Assembly: GCA_013368375.1 (NCBI GenBank)
Contig: JAACJP010000029.1
Span: 372,001 to 436,000 of the forward strand
Origin: Tricholomella constricta
Taxonomy: Eukaryota > Basidiomycota > Agaricomycetes > Agaricales > Lyophyllaceae
DNA: 64,000 nt
Direction of reading: 5' to 3'
Under the pieces are notes generated by a model. The model saw only the letters and a program-made list of their open reading frames with translations, was not told the origin of the DNA and ran no database searches. Positions 1 to 9,664 of the stretch are shown piece by piece (position 1 is the stretch's first letter; each line of letters begins with the position of its first letter). The position numbers and the translations under genes are program-made.

Positions 1-1159
1 AGTGATTGGCTCCGATTCCGAATTCGTCGAGGTGAAGGCAGTGAGGGCTGTTCCGAAATCACAGGCCGTGTCAAGATGACCCTGTTATGTCGACCACCCG
101 CCAGACGAAAGATAAGGAAAGATAAGGAAGGAAGGTGGCTTCCACTCTAAATCCTGTTTCGGTGGCGGTAAGTCTCGGGAGTCGGTAAGTTTGATATCTG
201 GGTGCCAAGAAGATTCTAAAAAGGAGAGTACCCGATGGTCAACTTGGCCTCTCCTCTCCTCATCGATTCTAATGCAGAAAAATCTGATCTGAGACCGCAG
301 ATTGTGCTTGGCATCGGTTCCATTTTGTTGTTAACTCGGATAGTGCCGATGAATTAAAGGATGGATGGATGGATCCATCCATCCTCCTATGCGCATGATA
401 GAGGCCTTCGGTGAATGGCAGTTGTATTTGGAAGTTATATCATCGAATTCGATGCACAGAAGAACAGGGTAGAAGGCTATCATGAGCACCTCTGCCCAGA
501 ATCCAGATCTTGGAGGTCGCCAGGAAGGGGAGTTTGGCAAATAGCACCATGCCAAATATTGGTGTCACCAGCCTCAACCTTCAAAAATGTTCCAATGTTC
601 CAAATTCAGCCTTCAGGCTCTTTAAAGTTCGCCTAACCCTTAGGATGCCGCCACGTATCGATGGTGAAACAACCGTGTTATTCTTCAAAGCGCTTTGACG
701 TCCAGTATTCGTTCATTCGCTCCCATCTAGACGCGTCCACTCATCTTACGACCTGATGTCGGGCTTAGATCACTATGAGTCATCTACTAGCTTATGTATT
801 CTTGTTCGAAATCCTCCTCATTCAACGTGGCTTTCCGACTGCAAGGATCGGGCGACAGGCATTCCCTCGCTGCAGCCTCTATACTGCGCATATATAAAAA
901 TACTATAGCTAGCAGATGAAAGGTCGGTTCGAGATATTCCAACTTGACAATTCATGTTCAATTCATTGAAGACCACGTGTAGAAGCACTTTTCGTGCTTT
1001 GCTCGCTTCAACGCGTCGATCCGCACCCCAGAGTTGCAATTCTATTTCTGCATTCCCGAGATGCCCGTCGCTGCGCCAGAGCGATTAAAAGGCCAAAGTC
1101 ACCTTACATATTTCCAGCAGCTCTCCCTTTACATCCCCCCCCCACTGTCAAGGTTCGCT
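1..1159. other. Intergenic, no gene seen
   Basis: No credible coding region is visible here. The stretch holds a short GGAT/ATCC simple repeat around 358-385 and the presumed promoter of the ferritin-like gene that starts at 1160. Short open frames on both strands show no domain character. Confidence 0.5.
891..898 (+). promoter_or_regulatory. Possible TATA box of the ferritin-like gene
   Basis: TATATAAA lies about 260 bp upstream of the ATG at 1160. That distance is long, so a 5' UTR of over 200 nt or a different core promoter is equally possible. Confidence 0.25.
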
Positions 1160-2284
1160 ATGAAAACCTCCCCAATCATCCTCGCTTTTGCTATCCTCGC
1201 TGTCCAAGCCCACCCGAGTCCAGTCAAACGTGATGCTGCGATCGACGGTACCTTGAATTCAAGTATTAGCCTTTGAACCTTTGCCTGAGTCACGTAACGA
1301 AATATAGATGGTATCATTCTGAACTTTGCTCTTACCTTGGAGCATCTCGAGAACGCGTTCTATAAGGGCGGTTTGGCGAAATACGATGAAAAAGCGTTTG
1401 TTGCTGCGGGCCTTCCACCTTGGGCACGCGGCCGATTTTCCCAGATCGCTGGACACGAGGAGGCGCACGTCAACTTCCTTACCTCGGCTCTCGGTGACAA
1501 GGCTACCAAACCGTGCACGTATAAATTGTAAGAATCTTCATGTTTAGCGTTCCGTAAACTCACCTGCAACTGTAGTCCGTATGCCGACCCGAAATCTTTC
1601 GCAGCTCTCAGCCAGGTTCTCGAGGGTGTTGGTATGTAATTTATGTGCAGTCGTCATTGTACAACCACTAAACAGCTCTTCATAGGCGTATCGGCGTACC
1701 TTGGAGCTGCTCAATTCATCGAGAACAAAAGTTACCTGACCGCAGCCGCTAGCGTCCTCACTACGGAAGCCCGCCATGCCAGCTGGGTTGCTTCCGCCGT
1801 CGGTCGTGGCTCCGGTTGGAGCGGCGCTCTAGACGTAAGATGACGCCTCCTCTACTTGTCTTCCGTCGATTCTCACTTCAACCTCCCTTTTCGTTCTACA
1901 CAGGTACCCCTCACCCTTAACGCAGTGTACACCCTCGCCGCGTCCTTCATCGAATCATGTCCTTCTACCAACCCTCCATTGCCCGTCAAAGCCTTCCCCG
2001 CCCTCATCTTCGCAGCTAGAGCCACGCCCGGCTCTTTGTCGACGATCACCTTTGAATCCAGCGTCCCAGCGTCCACTCCACTTTTCACCGTCTTCTTCAC
2101 CGGTCTTTCGCAGAAGGTCGTCCCCATCATGGACGGAAACTCAGTAACCCTTCCCGCGGATCTGGTGGGCGTTGTTTACGCTGTTGTCAGCACGAGCGAC
2201 ACTACCGCTACCGATGAGAACATCATTGCGGGCCCTGTAATCCTCAATTTTGGCTTTGACTCTAATGGGCAGCTCGTTAAATAG
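1160..2284 (+). CDS. Ferritin-like domain secreted protein (Rds1-type)
   Basis: Five exons fit consensus fungal introns: 1160-1247, 1308-1527, 1576-1631, 1686-1834 and 1904-2284. The product starts with a hydrophobic signal peptide (MKTSPIILAFAILAVQA) followed by a likely KR processing site. The next part is a ferritin-like four-helix domain: LNFALTLEHLENAFY, then GHEEAHVNFL, then TEARHASW supply the Glu and His residues expected of a diiron or ferritin-like bundle. Known relatives are the stress-response protein Rds1 of fission yeast and many secreted Agaricomycete proteins; the biochemical role of the family is not firmly established. Each intron is about 50-70 bp and the reading frame is uninterrupted after splicing. 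A damaged paralogue lies at 21690-22385, on the other side of the transposon nest. Confidence 0.85.
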
Positions 2285-2714
2285 GTAATGCGGAGTTGCT
2301 GGGATTCTAGTTTAGCATGCCCTGCCTCTACTCTTTCGTTTGTATGTTGTACCTTGAGCTTCTTACGCCCGAGGGCGTCGACTAGTTTACCGCAGAATTT
2401 CTGTTGTCTTATAAACTGTTCAATAAATTGTGATCTTTAGCTCGAAATTCGAGCCTGGAAAGTGCAGCGTAATTTCCGAGTCACTTCTGAATGACTTCCA
2501 AGCTTCAACTAAAACGATATACAGAATGGTGCCACTACCACGGCTGAGTCCCCTACAGATCAATGATTACCCACACTGATGTCCCCTGCACTGCACCTTA
2601 GGTTAAATGTATCCGCATCAACGCGTCGCCGCAACGCGCAAAATGCATCCGAAAAAGGCAGGTCCTTGTTTGTCACTATTTGACTTTCCGGAACATGGAT
2701 AGATGGATGGATGG
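2285..2714. other. Gene 3' flank, no gene seen
   Basis: This is the 3' untranslated and intergenic sequence after the ferritin-like gene, running up to a GGAT simple repeat (2698-2714) into which the transposon nest inserted. An AATAAA-like signal occurs near 2422. Confidence 0.5.
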
Positions 2715-2895
2715 CAGGCTCCTAAAACCAGCACGCTCGTACCGCTCGATTTCGCATCTCAGAACTGCCACGCAATGTTTTATATGTAGAATTTTATCTT
2801 ATCTTATCAAGCCAAACATGAACATTTTCTATCCAAACAAACAAAAGGAAGGCCTAAACTCGCGGTAGAGCGGCTGATATGGGGAGGATGGTGGG

Positions 2896-3253
2896 TTGCT
2901 GTGAAGTTATAGCTACGACCGAAGACTGAATCTGAACCATCTAAAGTGTCAGAGCTTGAGTGCGACGGGCGGTGCGGCTTCTGCTCACCTGGAAAATCTG
3001 AGGTCAAGTGCGAAGGCGACGAAGACTTCAGATCTCCAAGCGAGGCAAGAAGGGGTGCGGGGTCTCACCTTCGTCGCGGAGACAAGGGAGCTCGATCATG
3101 ATCGAGGAAGGCAGGGATAAGATGGGGAACGGATCCTAGTACGCGCGGGGCGTCACATCTTGTTCTCTGCGTGAGCTGCGCGGGCCGAGGAGGCGGTAAC
3201 GAGCGCAATTGACGTACCGGAGATTAGACTTATGTAAACAGGTTTAAAGTCGA
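2896..3253 (-). repeat. Terminal direct repeat, 3' copy, of the DIRS-like element
   Basis: The repeat is 358 bp and nearly identical to the 5' copy. The sequences just outside the two copies (2877-2895 and 3254 on) do not resemble each other, so the usual Ngaro A1-B1-A2-B2 split-repeat layout is not evident. Confidence 0.8.
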
Positions 3254-3452
3254 CTAATCACCCTTCGGTCGTCTCGTGAAGCTGACTCAAGGGAAATCAG
3301 GAGGTTTTAGCCGGACACGGGCTCGCCCTGAAACAGCGGCGGAGCCCTGAAAAAGGCTCGATTCTCGCGGGAAACGCTATGGGGCTAAGAAGGAAGAGGA
3401 AGAAAGATGGAGAGACTGAGACGGGTGTCGATTGTGAACCGTGAGGAGTTTG

Positions 3453-4418
3453 TTAGCGTTGGTGATTTCGGAGTGTGGCGGCGAGGAGGGTAGGATGGTT
3501 GCGGACATAAATTTGGTACGTTTCGGATGCCCATCGTCCAAGTGCTTGGATAACGTGACCGGGGACGCCGGCTTCAGCGTAGGCGGTCGCGCCTCCTGCT
3601 CGGAGGGATTGACCTCCTGTGCCGTCCGGGAAGAGAGGCGTGAGACGACGAAGGAACCAACGACGGGTGGGAATGGTGCCGTTCGAGCATAGCCACAGCT
3701 CGGGGTTCAAGGGGAAGAGAAGGTCGCGTGAGTGCAGGTAGGTGGAGAAGGCGCGGTGGGGGTCGTCTTCGGTGTTGGTAGATTGAATTAGGATCTTGTT
3801 GCCTTCGAAGAGTCGGTCCGCTTTATGGAAAGGGAGAAGGAAAGAGAAGTGGAGGTCTGTGAGTGTAGCCGAATGGCGAAGCGTTACTTTTCGGTAGTCC
3901 TGGAGTTTTTTCTTGTCAGGCCACGCGAGTTCCCCGAGTCGGAGGAGTCCGTGAAATCCGGTGAGTAGCATGGATAGAAAGAGTTTGTCGTCATGGGTGG
4001 TGCAGGGGGAGAGCCGGGCGCAAGCAGCTGCGAGCTCGGAGCGCGTAATCGCACGTCTGCGTGATGTAGTGGCAGCGTGAAGTTTCGTGCAGCCGCGGAG
4101 GGTGTTTGTGACGAGTTTGTGTTTGCGATTGGCATGGACGTGGGGGTAGAGGGGGGAGAGATTATTGCAGATACCGGATAAGTACGAAGTGACTGATTTA
4201 GTCTTGATGTAGTGGGACATATAAACGATGTATAAGCTGAGAGTGTCGGGGGTGGGATCGATAGGGAGTTGGTGAAGGGTGCAAAATTCGATGTAAGAGC
4301 GGAGGGCGGAGGAGTAAGAGTCGTGTGATGAAGGTTCAAGAACCGCGCCCAGAGCAATGTTCCGTTCGTGCTCGAGGCGCGCGCGTGGCCAGGCGGTCCG
4401 GGTGGGACGACTGGCCAT
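3453..4418 (-). CDS. Tyrosine recombinase of the DIRS-like element
   Basis: The protein has 321 residues. The N-terminal half (HDSYSSALRSYIEFC to TLSLYIVYMSHY) resembles the SAM-like core-binding domain of phage-type integrases. The catalytic half contains the first arginine in GFHGLLRLGEL, then SLRAGGATAYAEAGVP (the HxxR box, where His reads as Gln-Ser-Leu-Arg), GRW, and the presumed nucleophile in YQIYVR. Loss of the first His of HxxR is tolerated in many DIRS-like recombinases. It would join a circular DNA copy to the target. The ATG at 4418 follows the RT stop closely, suggesting a shared transcript. Confidence 0.85.
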   Translation of the reverse strand: MASRPTRTAWPRARLEHERNIALGAVLEPSSHDSYSSALRSYIEFCTLHQLPIDPTPDTLSLYIVYMSHYIKTKSVTSYLSGICNNLSPLYPHVHANRKHKLVTNTLRGCTKLHAATTSRRRAITRSELAAACARLSPCTTHDDKLFLSMLLTGFHGLLRLGELAWPDKKKLQDYRKVTLRHSATLTDLHFSFLLPFHKADRLFEGNKILIQSTNTEDDPHRAFSTYLHSRDLLFPLNPELWLCSNGTIPTRRWFLRRLTPLFPDGTGGQSLRAGGATAYAEAGVPGHVIQALGRWASETYQIYVRNHPTLLAATLRNHQR

Positions 4419-4430
4419 GGTTTCCTTGGG

Positions 4431-6683
4431 TTAAATCTGTGCCGCCCCCAGCGTCAATCGAGGGGGTGTAAATGGTAGGAGGGTCAGGCCTGGGGATAGT
4501 TCCCGGGCGACATCGAATTTATGGCGGGAGAGGGCGTTGGCGACGCCGTTTTCCTCACCTGGGATGTGTCGAACAGATAGCTGAACTCGGAAGCGGATCA
4601 GGAGGTCAACGGAGGTGATGAGGAAGGGGTTGTAGCGCGGGGAGGCGCGGAAAGAGTCAAAAATGTCCACAGTGTTCTGGCTGTCTGTAAAGATGGCGAT
4701 GCGTCTGGGGGCTGGCTGCAGCTGCGCAGCCCAGAGAAGGGCCGAAGTGACCGCCATTGCTTCGAAGAAGAAAATCCCCTTCGTCTTGTCACGCTGGTCT
4801 CGCTCGTTAATGGCGGAATGGAAACCCATGTTGCGTGATGGGGACCAGTAGCCCATGCCGGTGCCAGACGCATCGGTATAGAGCGTCTCGTCGGCGGTCG
4901 TAATGGGCCAGTCGACGGAGTCAAGAATGAAGATCCCGCTCGACGTTGTGATGTGGTCAGCTAGCCAGATGAGTTCACGGACGAGCTCGCGGCTCACCCA
5001 GATCTTTGCAAAAGGATTTTGCTTTCCACTCATCTTCATGTACAGATGACAGAGCCCCGGGCGAAGGAGGGGATAGACATTCAATGCCCAGTTAATCCAA
5101 CCTCCAAGCTTTTGGAACTCACGGAGAGGATGGCGTGTTCCGGGTACGGCGAAGGTGCGGATGGCAGTGAGGAGATCAGCGCGGGAGTCGTTCGGCATGG
5201 TGATGGTCATGGCGTTTGTATCGACCTCCATGCCGATGATGGTGAGCTTCGCTCCCCATACCTGTTTATCGTCGTTATGGGGAACACGGAGTTCATCCCA
5301 GAGGGTGAGGAGGTGAACCTGTTTAGCTGGCATGAATCTGTTGTACGGTGCGTAGTAAAGGAGGTTGTTTTCGAGCTCCCACGAGAAGGAGTCGTCAACG
5401 TACGCGAGGAGGTCGGCGAGGAGTTTGATGTAGATAGCAATCCAGATTACAAGGGCGAAGAAGGCCCCCCAGATGTCGCCAGCTGCACGATTCCCGAAGT
5501 TGTTGTTCCAATCAACGGTGTAGAGTCCATCGATTTTTACTACTTGCTTTATCTGCCAGAGCGGGTGCATTGGCATGGTCCTGTAGGCGCGGGCGACGTC
5601 GCTCTTGAAGAGGACGAGGCGGGTTCCCGGAGGTAACGAGGCGCGCGCTTTCCGTAGTACACGACCGAGATCCTGAAGGTTGTCGAGCGGAGTGGGGAAA
5701 GAGGCCTTTGGGATCATGCTATTGCGTGATAGCGGTTCCGCCGAGTGGTCGACGCAGAGGCGCGGCTTGGTTGGATTTCGCTCTGAGATGGTGACCGGTA
5801 CGGCGAGCATGCCGGGAAGGAGTCGAGAGAAAGTGGGGAAGAAAGCTCCCAGTTCGATTTCCTTGTCACGCTGAGCGATAGCAGTAGCGACGTGTCCTGG
5901 GTTTCGGAGTGGATAGACATCTCCGAAGGTTGTGGGAAGGACAACACCGGCAGTAATTGCTCGCGGCCAGAAACCGAAACTAAAACCATTGCAGACAGAA
6001 TCGACCAACGGCTGATTCGGGTGCGTGCGTAGTAGGTCGCGGAACACGGAAACGTTAATAGGACTGGATACGCGAAAGAGATGGGGATAGTTATATATGG
6101 TGGTGCATGCAGTGAGGTTCGAAAGTTCATTATCTGGGACAGGCGAAAGAGGAGGCATGATGGTAGAAGCAAAGGCAAGCGTACATCGTGTTGCGTCTCG
6201 TTCCTCCTTATCCGCGTCCTCAGCCCAGATCAGATCTCGGGCGTACGAGGGCCGGTAGTGAAGGAGGAGTTCGACTGAGGATGAGCTACTTCCGGTTCGT
6301 CCCTCGAGCAGGTTGAGAGGCTGAGGGGCAGTGGCTCGCAACATGTCCAGTGTTTCGGCACCTGGAGCAAATGTGGGCGTAGGCACAGGCACTATTTCCG
6401 TTGGGGCATTGCCCGTCATTCCAGCGTCTGCAAGCGTCTCTACGTCGGCTTGAGGAAGCCCGTCGAGACTGGACGTCACTATCTCCAGAGGCTCCGGCGT
6501 TTTGAAGCCAGAGCATAGAGAGGTCGGCAAAAGCGGCATGATCCGTGAGGAGGAGGTCTCGTCGCTGAGCCACTCGAAGTCGCACAGCTCGATCGAACTG
6601 AATGACCCGAGAGTGGCGGGTTGGGGCGAAGGATGCAAAGAGTTGTTTGACGTATTTGCCGTATGCAGCCAATTCGGCAGCAC
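4431..6683 (-). CDS. DIRS-like reverse transcriptase-RNase H
   Basis: The frame of 750 codons opens inside gag, but similarity to the family begins near the gag stop, with HPNQPLVDSVCNGFSFGFWP around 6030-5970. The RT core includes LVLFKSDVARAYRTMPMHPLWQIKQV and the catalytic motif LAYVDD. RNase H follows with LYTDASGTGMGYW, an FFFEAMAV glutamate, FTDSQNTVDIF and a final NALSRH segment, supplying the D-E-D-D set. The frame lies +1 relative to gag, so expression by frameshift or reinitiation is likely; no clear signal was found. The stop at 4431 lies 12 bp before the recombinase start. No frameshift or stop interrupts the domain. Confidence 0.85.
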   Translation of the reverse strand: MLPNWLHTANTSNNSLHPSPQPATLGSFSSIELCDFEWLSDETSSSRIMPLLPTSLCSGFKTPEPLEIVTSSLDGLPQADVETLADAGMTGNAPTEIVPVPTPTFAPGAETLDMLRATAPQPLNLLEGRTGSSSSSVELLLHYRPSYARDLIWAEDADKEERDATRCTLAFASTIMPPLSPVPDNELSNLTACTTIYNYPHLFRVSSPINVSVFRDLLRTHPNQPLVDSVCNGFSFGFWPRAITAGVVLPTTFGDVYPLRNPGHVATAIAQRDKEIELGAFFPTFSRLLPGMLAVPVTISERNPTKPRLCVDHSAEPLSRNSMIPKASFPTPLDNLQDLGRVLRKARASLPPGTRLVLFKSDVARAYRTMPMHPLWQIKQVVKIDGLYTVDWNNNFGNRAAGDIWGAFFALVIWIAIYIKLLADLLAYVDDSFSWELENNLLYYAPYNRFMPAKQVHLLTLWDELRVPHNDDKQVWGAKLTIIGMEVDTNAMTITMPNDSRADLLTAIRTFAVPGTRHPLREFQKLGGWINWALNVYPLLRPGLCHLYMKMSGKQNPFAKIWVSRELVRELIWLADHITTSSGIFILDSVDWPITTADETLYTDASGTGMGYWSPSRNMGFHSAINERDQRDKTKGIFFFEAMAVTSALLWAAQLQPAPRRIAIFTDSQNTVDIFDSFRASPRYNPFLITSVDLLIRFRVQLSVRHIPGEENGVANALSRHKFDVARELSPGLTLLPFTPPRLTLGAAQI

Positions 6684-7565
6684 GGTGGGGGAAGACGTAG
6701 ATCATGGCCTCCCAGGCCGAGTCACAGGCGATGACCCACTCTGAATGTGTTCTGACGGTACGGGCTGGGGCAGTAGGTCCTGCAACGATCTCGAGATGTC
6801 CAAGTCTCTCTCGTCTCTGGTCATCGAAGGAGACCGAGTAGAGAGAGGAGAGGACGCGGTCGAAGTCGACCGCCTTTCCTGAGAGTAGGCTGGACCACTC
6901 GGTGCCTGGGAACTGTGGGCACCGAGGCGAGTTGGTGAGCAAAGACTTCGCGACCTTGAGATCCCTCGCAAAGTTTTCGAGGGCGAGCTGAGTCCTTCTG
7001 AGGTCAGGCGAGAGGACTGAGGGCGTCTCCTCCTCCTGAGCGATCCATGGGAGAGTGGAGACGTCGATGCGACGCCTAGAGGAGACTTGGCCGTCGTCGT
7101 CGGAGGAGGAACGGGGTCGCTTAGCCGGAGGAGCAGGATCAGAATGTCCGTCGTCTGTAGGGTCTGGATCGTGTGTGTTCCTAGGCCCACCGTCCCCGGG
7201 CTGGTCGTCCTCTCCGGCTCCGTCGGGGACACGAGCGCCGTGAACGGCAGCGTTTGCTCGGAACCGTTCAAATCCATCCAGGATGGCGACGAACGAAGAG
7301 AAAGCCGCGACAAAAGCGTCGGCTTCGGGGTCTGCGCCGTCCTTACAGAGGATGTCGTGGATGAGGAGGATTGCCGAGGGCTTGGAAAACTCGCCGGCTC
7401 GGTAGCGATCCGTGACTGCAGTGCAGAGTCTCGAGATCTAGGAAGAGAAGGGAGGTGGTGAGTCTGGCCTCCCGTCCCCGTTACCTCCGAGCCGTCGGTT
7501 TCCCTCTGAGTCTGACTGGTCGCCGTCCGGTCGCTGCTGACTTTCCTGCGCTTGTTGGCCTTCAT
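6286..7565 (-). CDS. DIRS-like gag with zinc fingers, one intron
   Basis: I place the start at the ATG of 7565 (MKANKRRKVSS) and an intron at 7484-7438 (47 bp, GTAACG to CCTAG). This joins in phase to an open frame running from 7437 to the stop at 6286, giving about 411 residues. The frame downstream of the intron is open well upstream of any ATG, which is why a spliced start is needed. The C-terminus has a CCCH-like finger (CRRWNDGQC...CAYAH) followed by a CCHC knuckle (CSRCRNTGHVASHC), as in nucleocapsids. The middle shows the conserved helical segment LLTNSPRCP to LSSLYSVSFDDQRRERLG. The 3' end overlaps the RT frame. An intron inside a retroelement gag is unusual. Confidence 0.7.
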
Positions 7566-7619
7566 GGGGTCGTAGATCGGTCATATGAGGCTGAGCCGAT
7601 GGGAATTAATGACAATATA

Positions 7620-7789
7620 TTGCTGTGAAGTTATAGCTACGACCGAAGACTGAATCTGAACCATCTAAAGTGTCAGAGCTCGAGTGCGACGGGCGGTGCG
7701 GCTTCTGCTCACCTGGAAAATCTGAGGTCAAGTGCGAAGGCGACGAAGACTTCAGATCTCCAAGCGAGGCAAGAAGGGGTGCGGGGTCT
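7620..7789 (-). repeat. Terminal direct repeat, 5' copy (first part)
   Basis: This is the coding-side part of the 5' repeat. It continues at 18035-18227 after the chromovirus; 170 + 193 minus the 5-bp duplicated GGTCT gives 358 bp, matching the 3' copy exactly. Confidence 0.8.
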
Positions 7790-8263
7790 TGTTAGGGGAA
7801 CACCCGTTCACGCCCTCCGACGCTCACCAACTGTTCCCCGACACGTGCGCTCGCTCCTGACCGATCGCGATCCCGACCCCGACGCTCTGACCCAAGCGTC
7901 GGTGTACATATTTACCTTACTCACTTCCTGTCATTCCCCTCATTTCCCTGTTCATATTCCCGATCACCTGACATCCCGACGACGGTTACCATCAGACAGC
8001 ATCCGGAACCCGCTCATCATTATCACCTGTCATGGTTATCACATGTCGTTATTATCACATGTACAGTACACTATGGAAAGCCTGCCCTCATGTATCACAC
8101 TTGTATATAGCCGGCCCCCTGGCATCTGGGAATCCTTTACACTATTCTCTTTGGATTCCCCTTTGCCAGGTAAGCCTTATTTACCTCGTTACAGTACATC
8201 AATATAACTTTGGATTCCCCTTTGCCAGTACGACTAAGCTCTGCTCTAAAGGTTGCCCTAACA
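7790..8263 (+). repeat. 5' LTR of the chromovirus
   Basis: It has TG...CA ends with an 8-bp perfect inverted terminus. It carries a TATA box at 8104-8109 and the decamer at 8139-8148 that is complementary to the primer site just past the LTR. Confidence 0.95.
8104..8109 (+). promoter_or_regulatory. LTR TATA box
   Basis: TATATA lies about 35 bp upstream of ACACTATTCT (8139). The spacing is what would be expected if transcription begins at or next to that decamer. Confidence 0.55.
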
Positions 8264-8265
8264 GC

Positions 8266-8275
8266 AGAATAGTGT
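8266..8275 (+). promoter_or_regulatory. Candidate self-primer binding site
   Basis: AGAATAGTGT begins 2 nt after the LTR end and is the exact reverse complement of ACACTATTCT at 8139-8148. No tRNA-type TGG site follows the LTR. Tf1-type elements prime minus-strand DNA with the first 11 nt of their own mRNA; the layout here matches that scheme. Confidence 0.6.
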
Positions 8276-8387
8276 CTCTTAGAAACCCGACGAAGCCGAC
8301 CGACCAGCTTCCGCGCCGAAACACGCGTCTGCTACACGCGACCGTCCAACGCGCGCTCGCTGATCGCCCGCCCAGTCCCGTTTCGAG

Positions 8388-9631
8388 ATGTCCGAATTTG
8401 GTGACATGCCGCTCGAACGACCGTTCTCTCCCTTCCTCACGACGGAGGAGCGGTTGGCGAATATGGAAGCCACGATTTCGGCTCTCTCCGCCTCCAACAC
8501 ATCCAACTCGGCCTCTATGGACCGCCTCTCCGCTCTTTTCGAAAAACTCATGTCGGGGACACCCCCCAATCCCACCCCCGCTGCTCCCGAAGCAGACACG
8601 ACCCCTCCGCCGCCTGAGACGATCCCTCCGTTGCCTGCGACGACCCCTCTGCTGCCAGGCGCTCCGCAATCAGGATCGCACCACCTCCGACCATCGCCCC
8701 CTCCCATTTACGACGGCGCCCGGTCAGGCGGTCGCGCGTTCTGGAACGCCTGCAACCTCTACTTCTCCTTGTGCGGGGGAAGTTTCGCCGACGACCACGC
8801 CCGAATCGTATGGGTGCTGTCGTACATGCAGCACGGACGAGCCGCCGACTTCGTCAGTCGAGTGTTCCAGTTCGGAACCGCCAAGGACGTCTTTCCCGCC
8901 TGGAAGGACTTCGAAGACACCTTCCGTGGCGAGTTCTTCCTCTTCGACGAAGTCGCTGACGCCGCGCTCATCTTGGAGTCGACGGCGTACTTCCAGAACA
9001 GTCGGTCGATCGACGAGTACATCGACTCGTTCCGATCCCTGTGGGTCAAGGCAGGCTACCCCGATGGGCGCCACCTGGTCCTCAAATTTTGTCGGGGCAT
9101 GGACCCAAAGCTTTCGAGGCGACTTGGAAGCATCACCACGGGTCGCCCGCACGACGAGAAGATTGAGGAGTGGCTGAGGATCGCCTGTTCTCAAGACTTC
9201 ATCATGAGGTCGGAGGACGACTTCCACCGTCGGATGGTCCCGACAAAGGCGCCGGACGGCCGCCCAACCACCGCCGTAGCCGCACGATGGGCGTTCGCTA
9301 CTGCCCCCACTCCCATTCCCACTCCCGCTTCTGCCCCTCCCGCCCCTCGCGCTCCATCGCACCAGCCCCTAGGCCGCTCCCCCAGGGCGTCCCGATGGAT
9401 GTCGATCGGATGCGCGACCGGGTCGCACCTGCCGACGACCACTGCTTCCGGTGCAAGAAGAAGGGTCACTACTCTCGTGACTGCCCTTTGCGCTGGGACG
9501 TGCGCCACATGCTCGATGATGAGCTGGAGGCGCTTATCATGGAACGTCTAGCTCGCAAGGACGCAGTCCCCGCCGACCCGACTCCATCGTCGGCCGACGC
9601 GACCGCCTCCGACGCCGAGGAGGGTTTTTAA
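8388..9631 (+). pseudogene. Chromovirus gag, one indel
   Basis: The ATG at 8388 opens a frame with a coiled-coil-like start (LTTEERLANMEATISAL), a proline-rich spacer and the Retrotrans_gag core (RAFWNACNLYFSLC to FRSLWVKAGYPDGRHLVLKFCRGM). The CCHC knuckle CFRCKKKGHYSRDC lies in the frame -1 to this one. The switch falls between about 9366 and 9384 with no recognisable slippery site in phase, so I read it as a mutation of this copy. The knuckle frame continues to the stop at 9629-9631 and carries the pol frameshift signal. Product: capsid and nucleocapsid. Confidence 0.8.
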
Positions 9632-9664
9632 TCACACAACGGGTGGAACGTACGCCCCCGTTGT
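9622..9664 (+). promoter_or_regulatory. -1 ribosomal frameshift signal between gag and pol
   Basis: The heptamer GGGTTTT (9622-9628) is in phase as G GGT TTT, directly before the gag TAA. After a 7-nt spacer, ACAACGGG (9636-9643) pairs perfectly with CCCGTTGT (9657-9664) across a 13-nt loop. Slipping back one base leads straight into the pol frame, which is open from there. All three classical components are present. Confidence 0.7.

Noticed and set aside
2..7565. The 287-codon serine-rich minus frame 7565-6702 as the complete gag
   Set aside because: Only its first 27 codons are used in my model; the rest is low-complexity and lies opposite the conserved zinc-finger gag frame, which fits the family much better. 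The start coordinate here is nominal; the frame is 6702-7565.
9366..9384. A programmed frameshift inside gag
   Set aside because: No in-phase slippery heptamer is present, and a shift there would separate capsid from nucleocapsid; a copy-specific indel is simpler.
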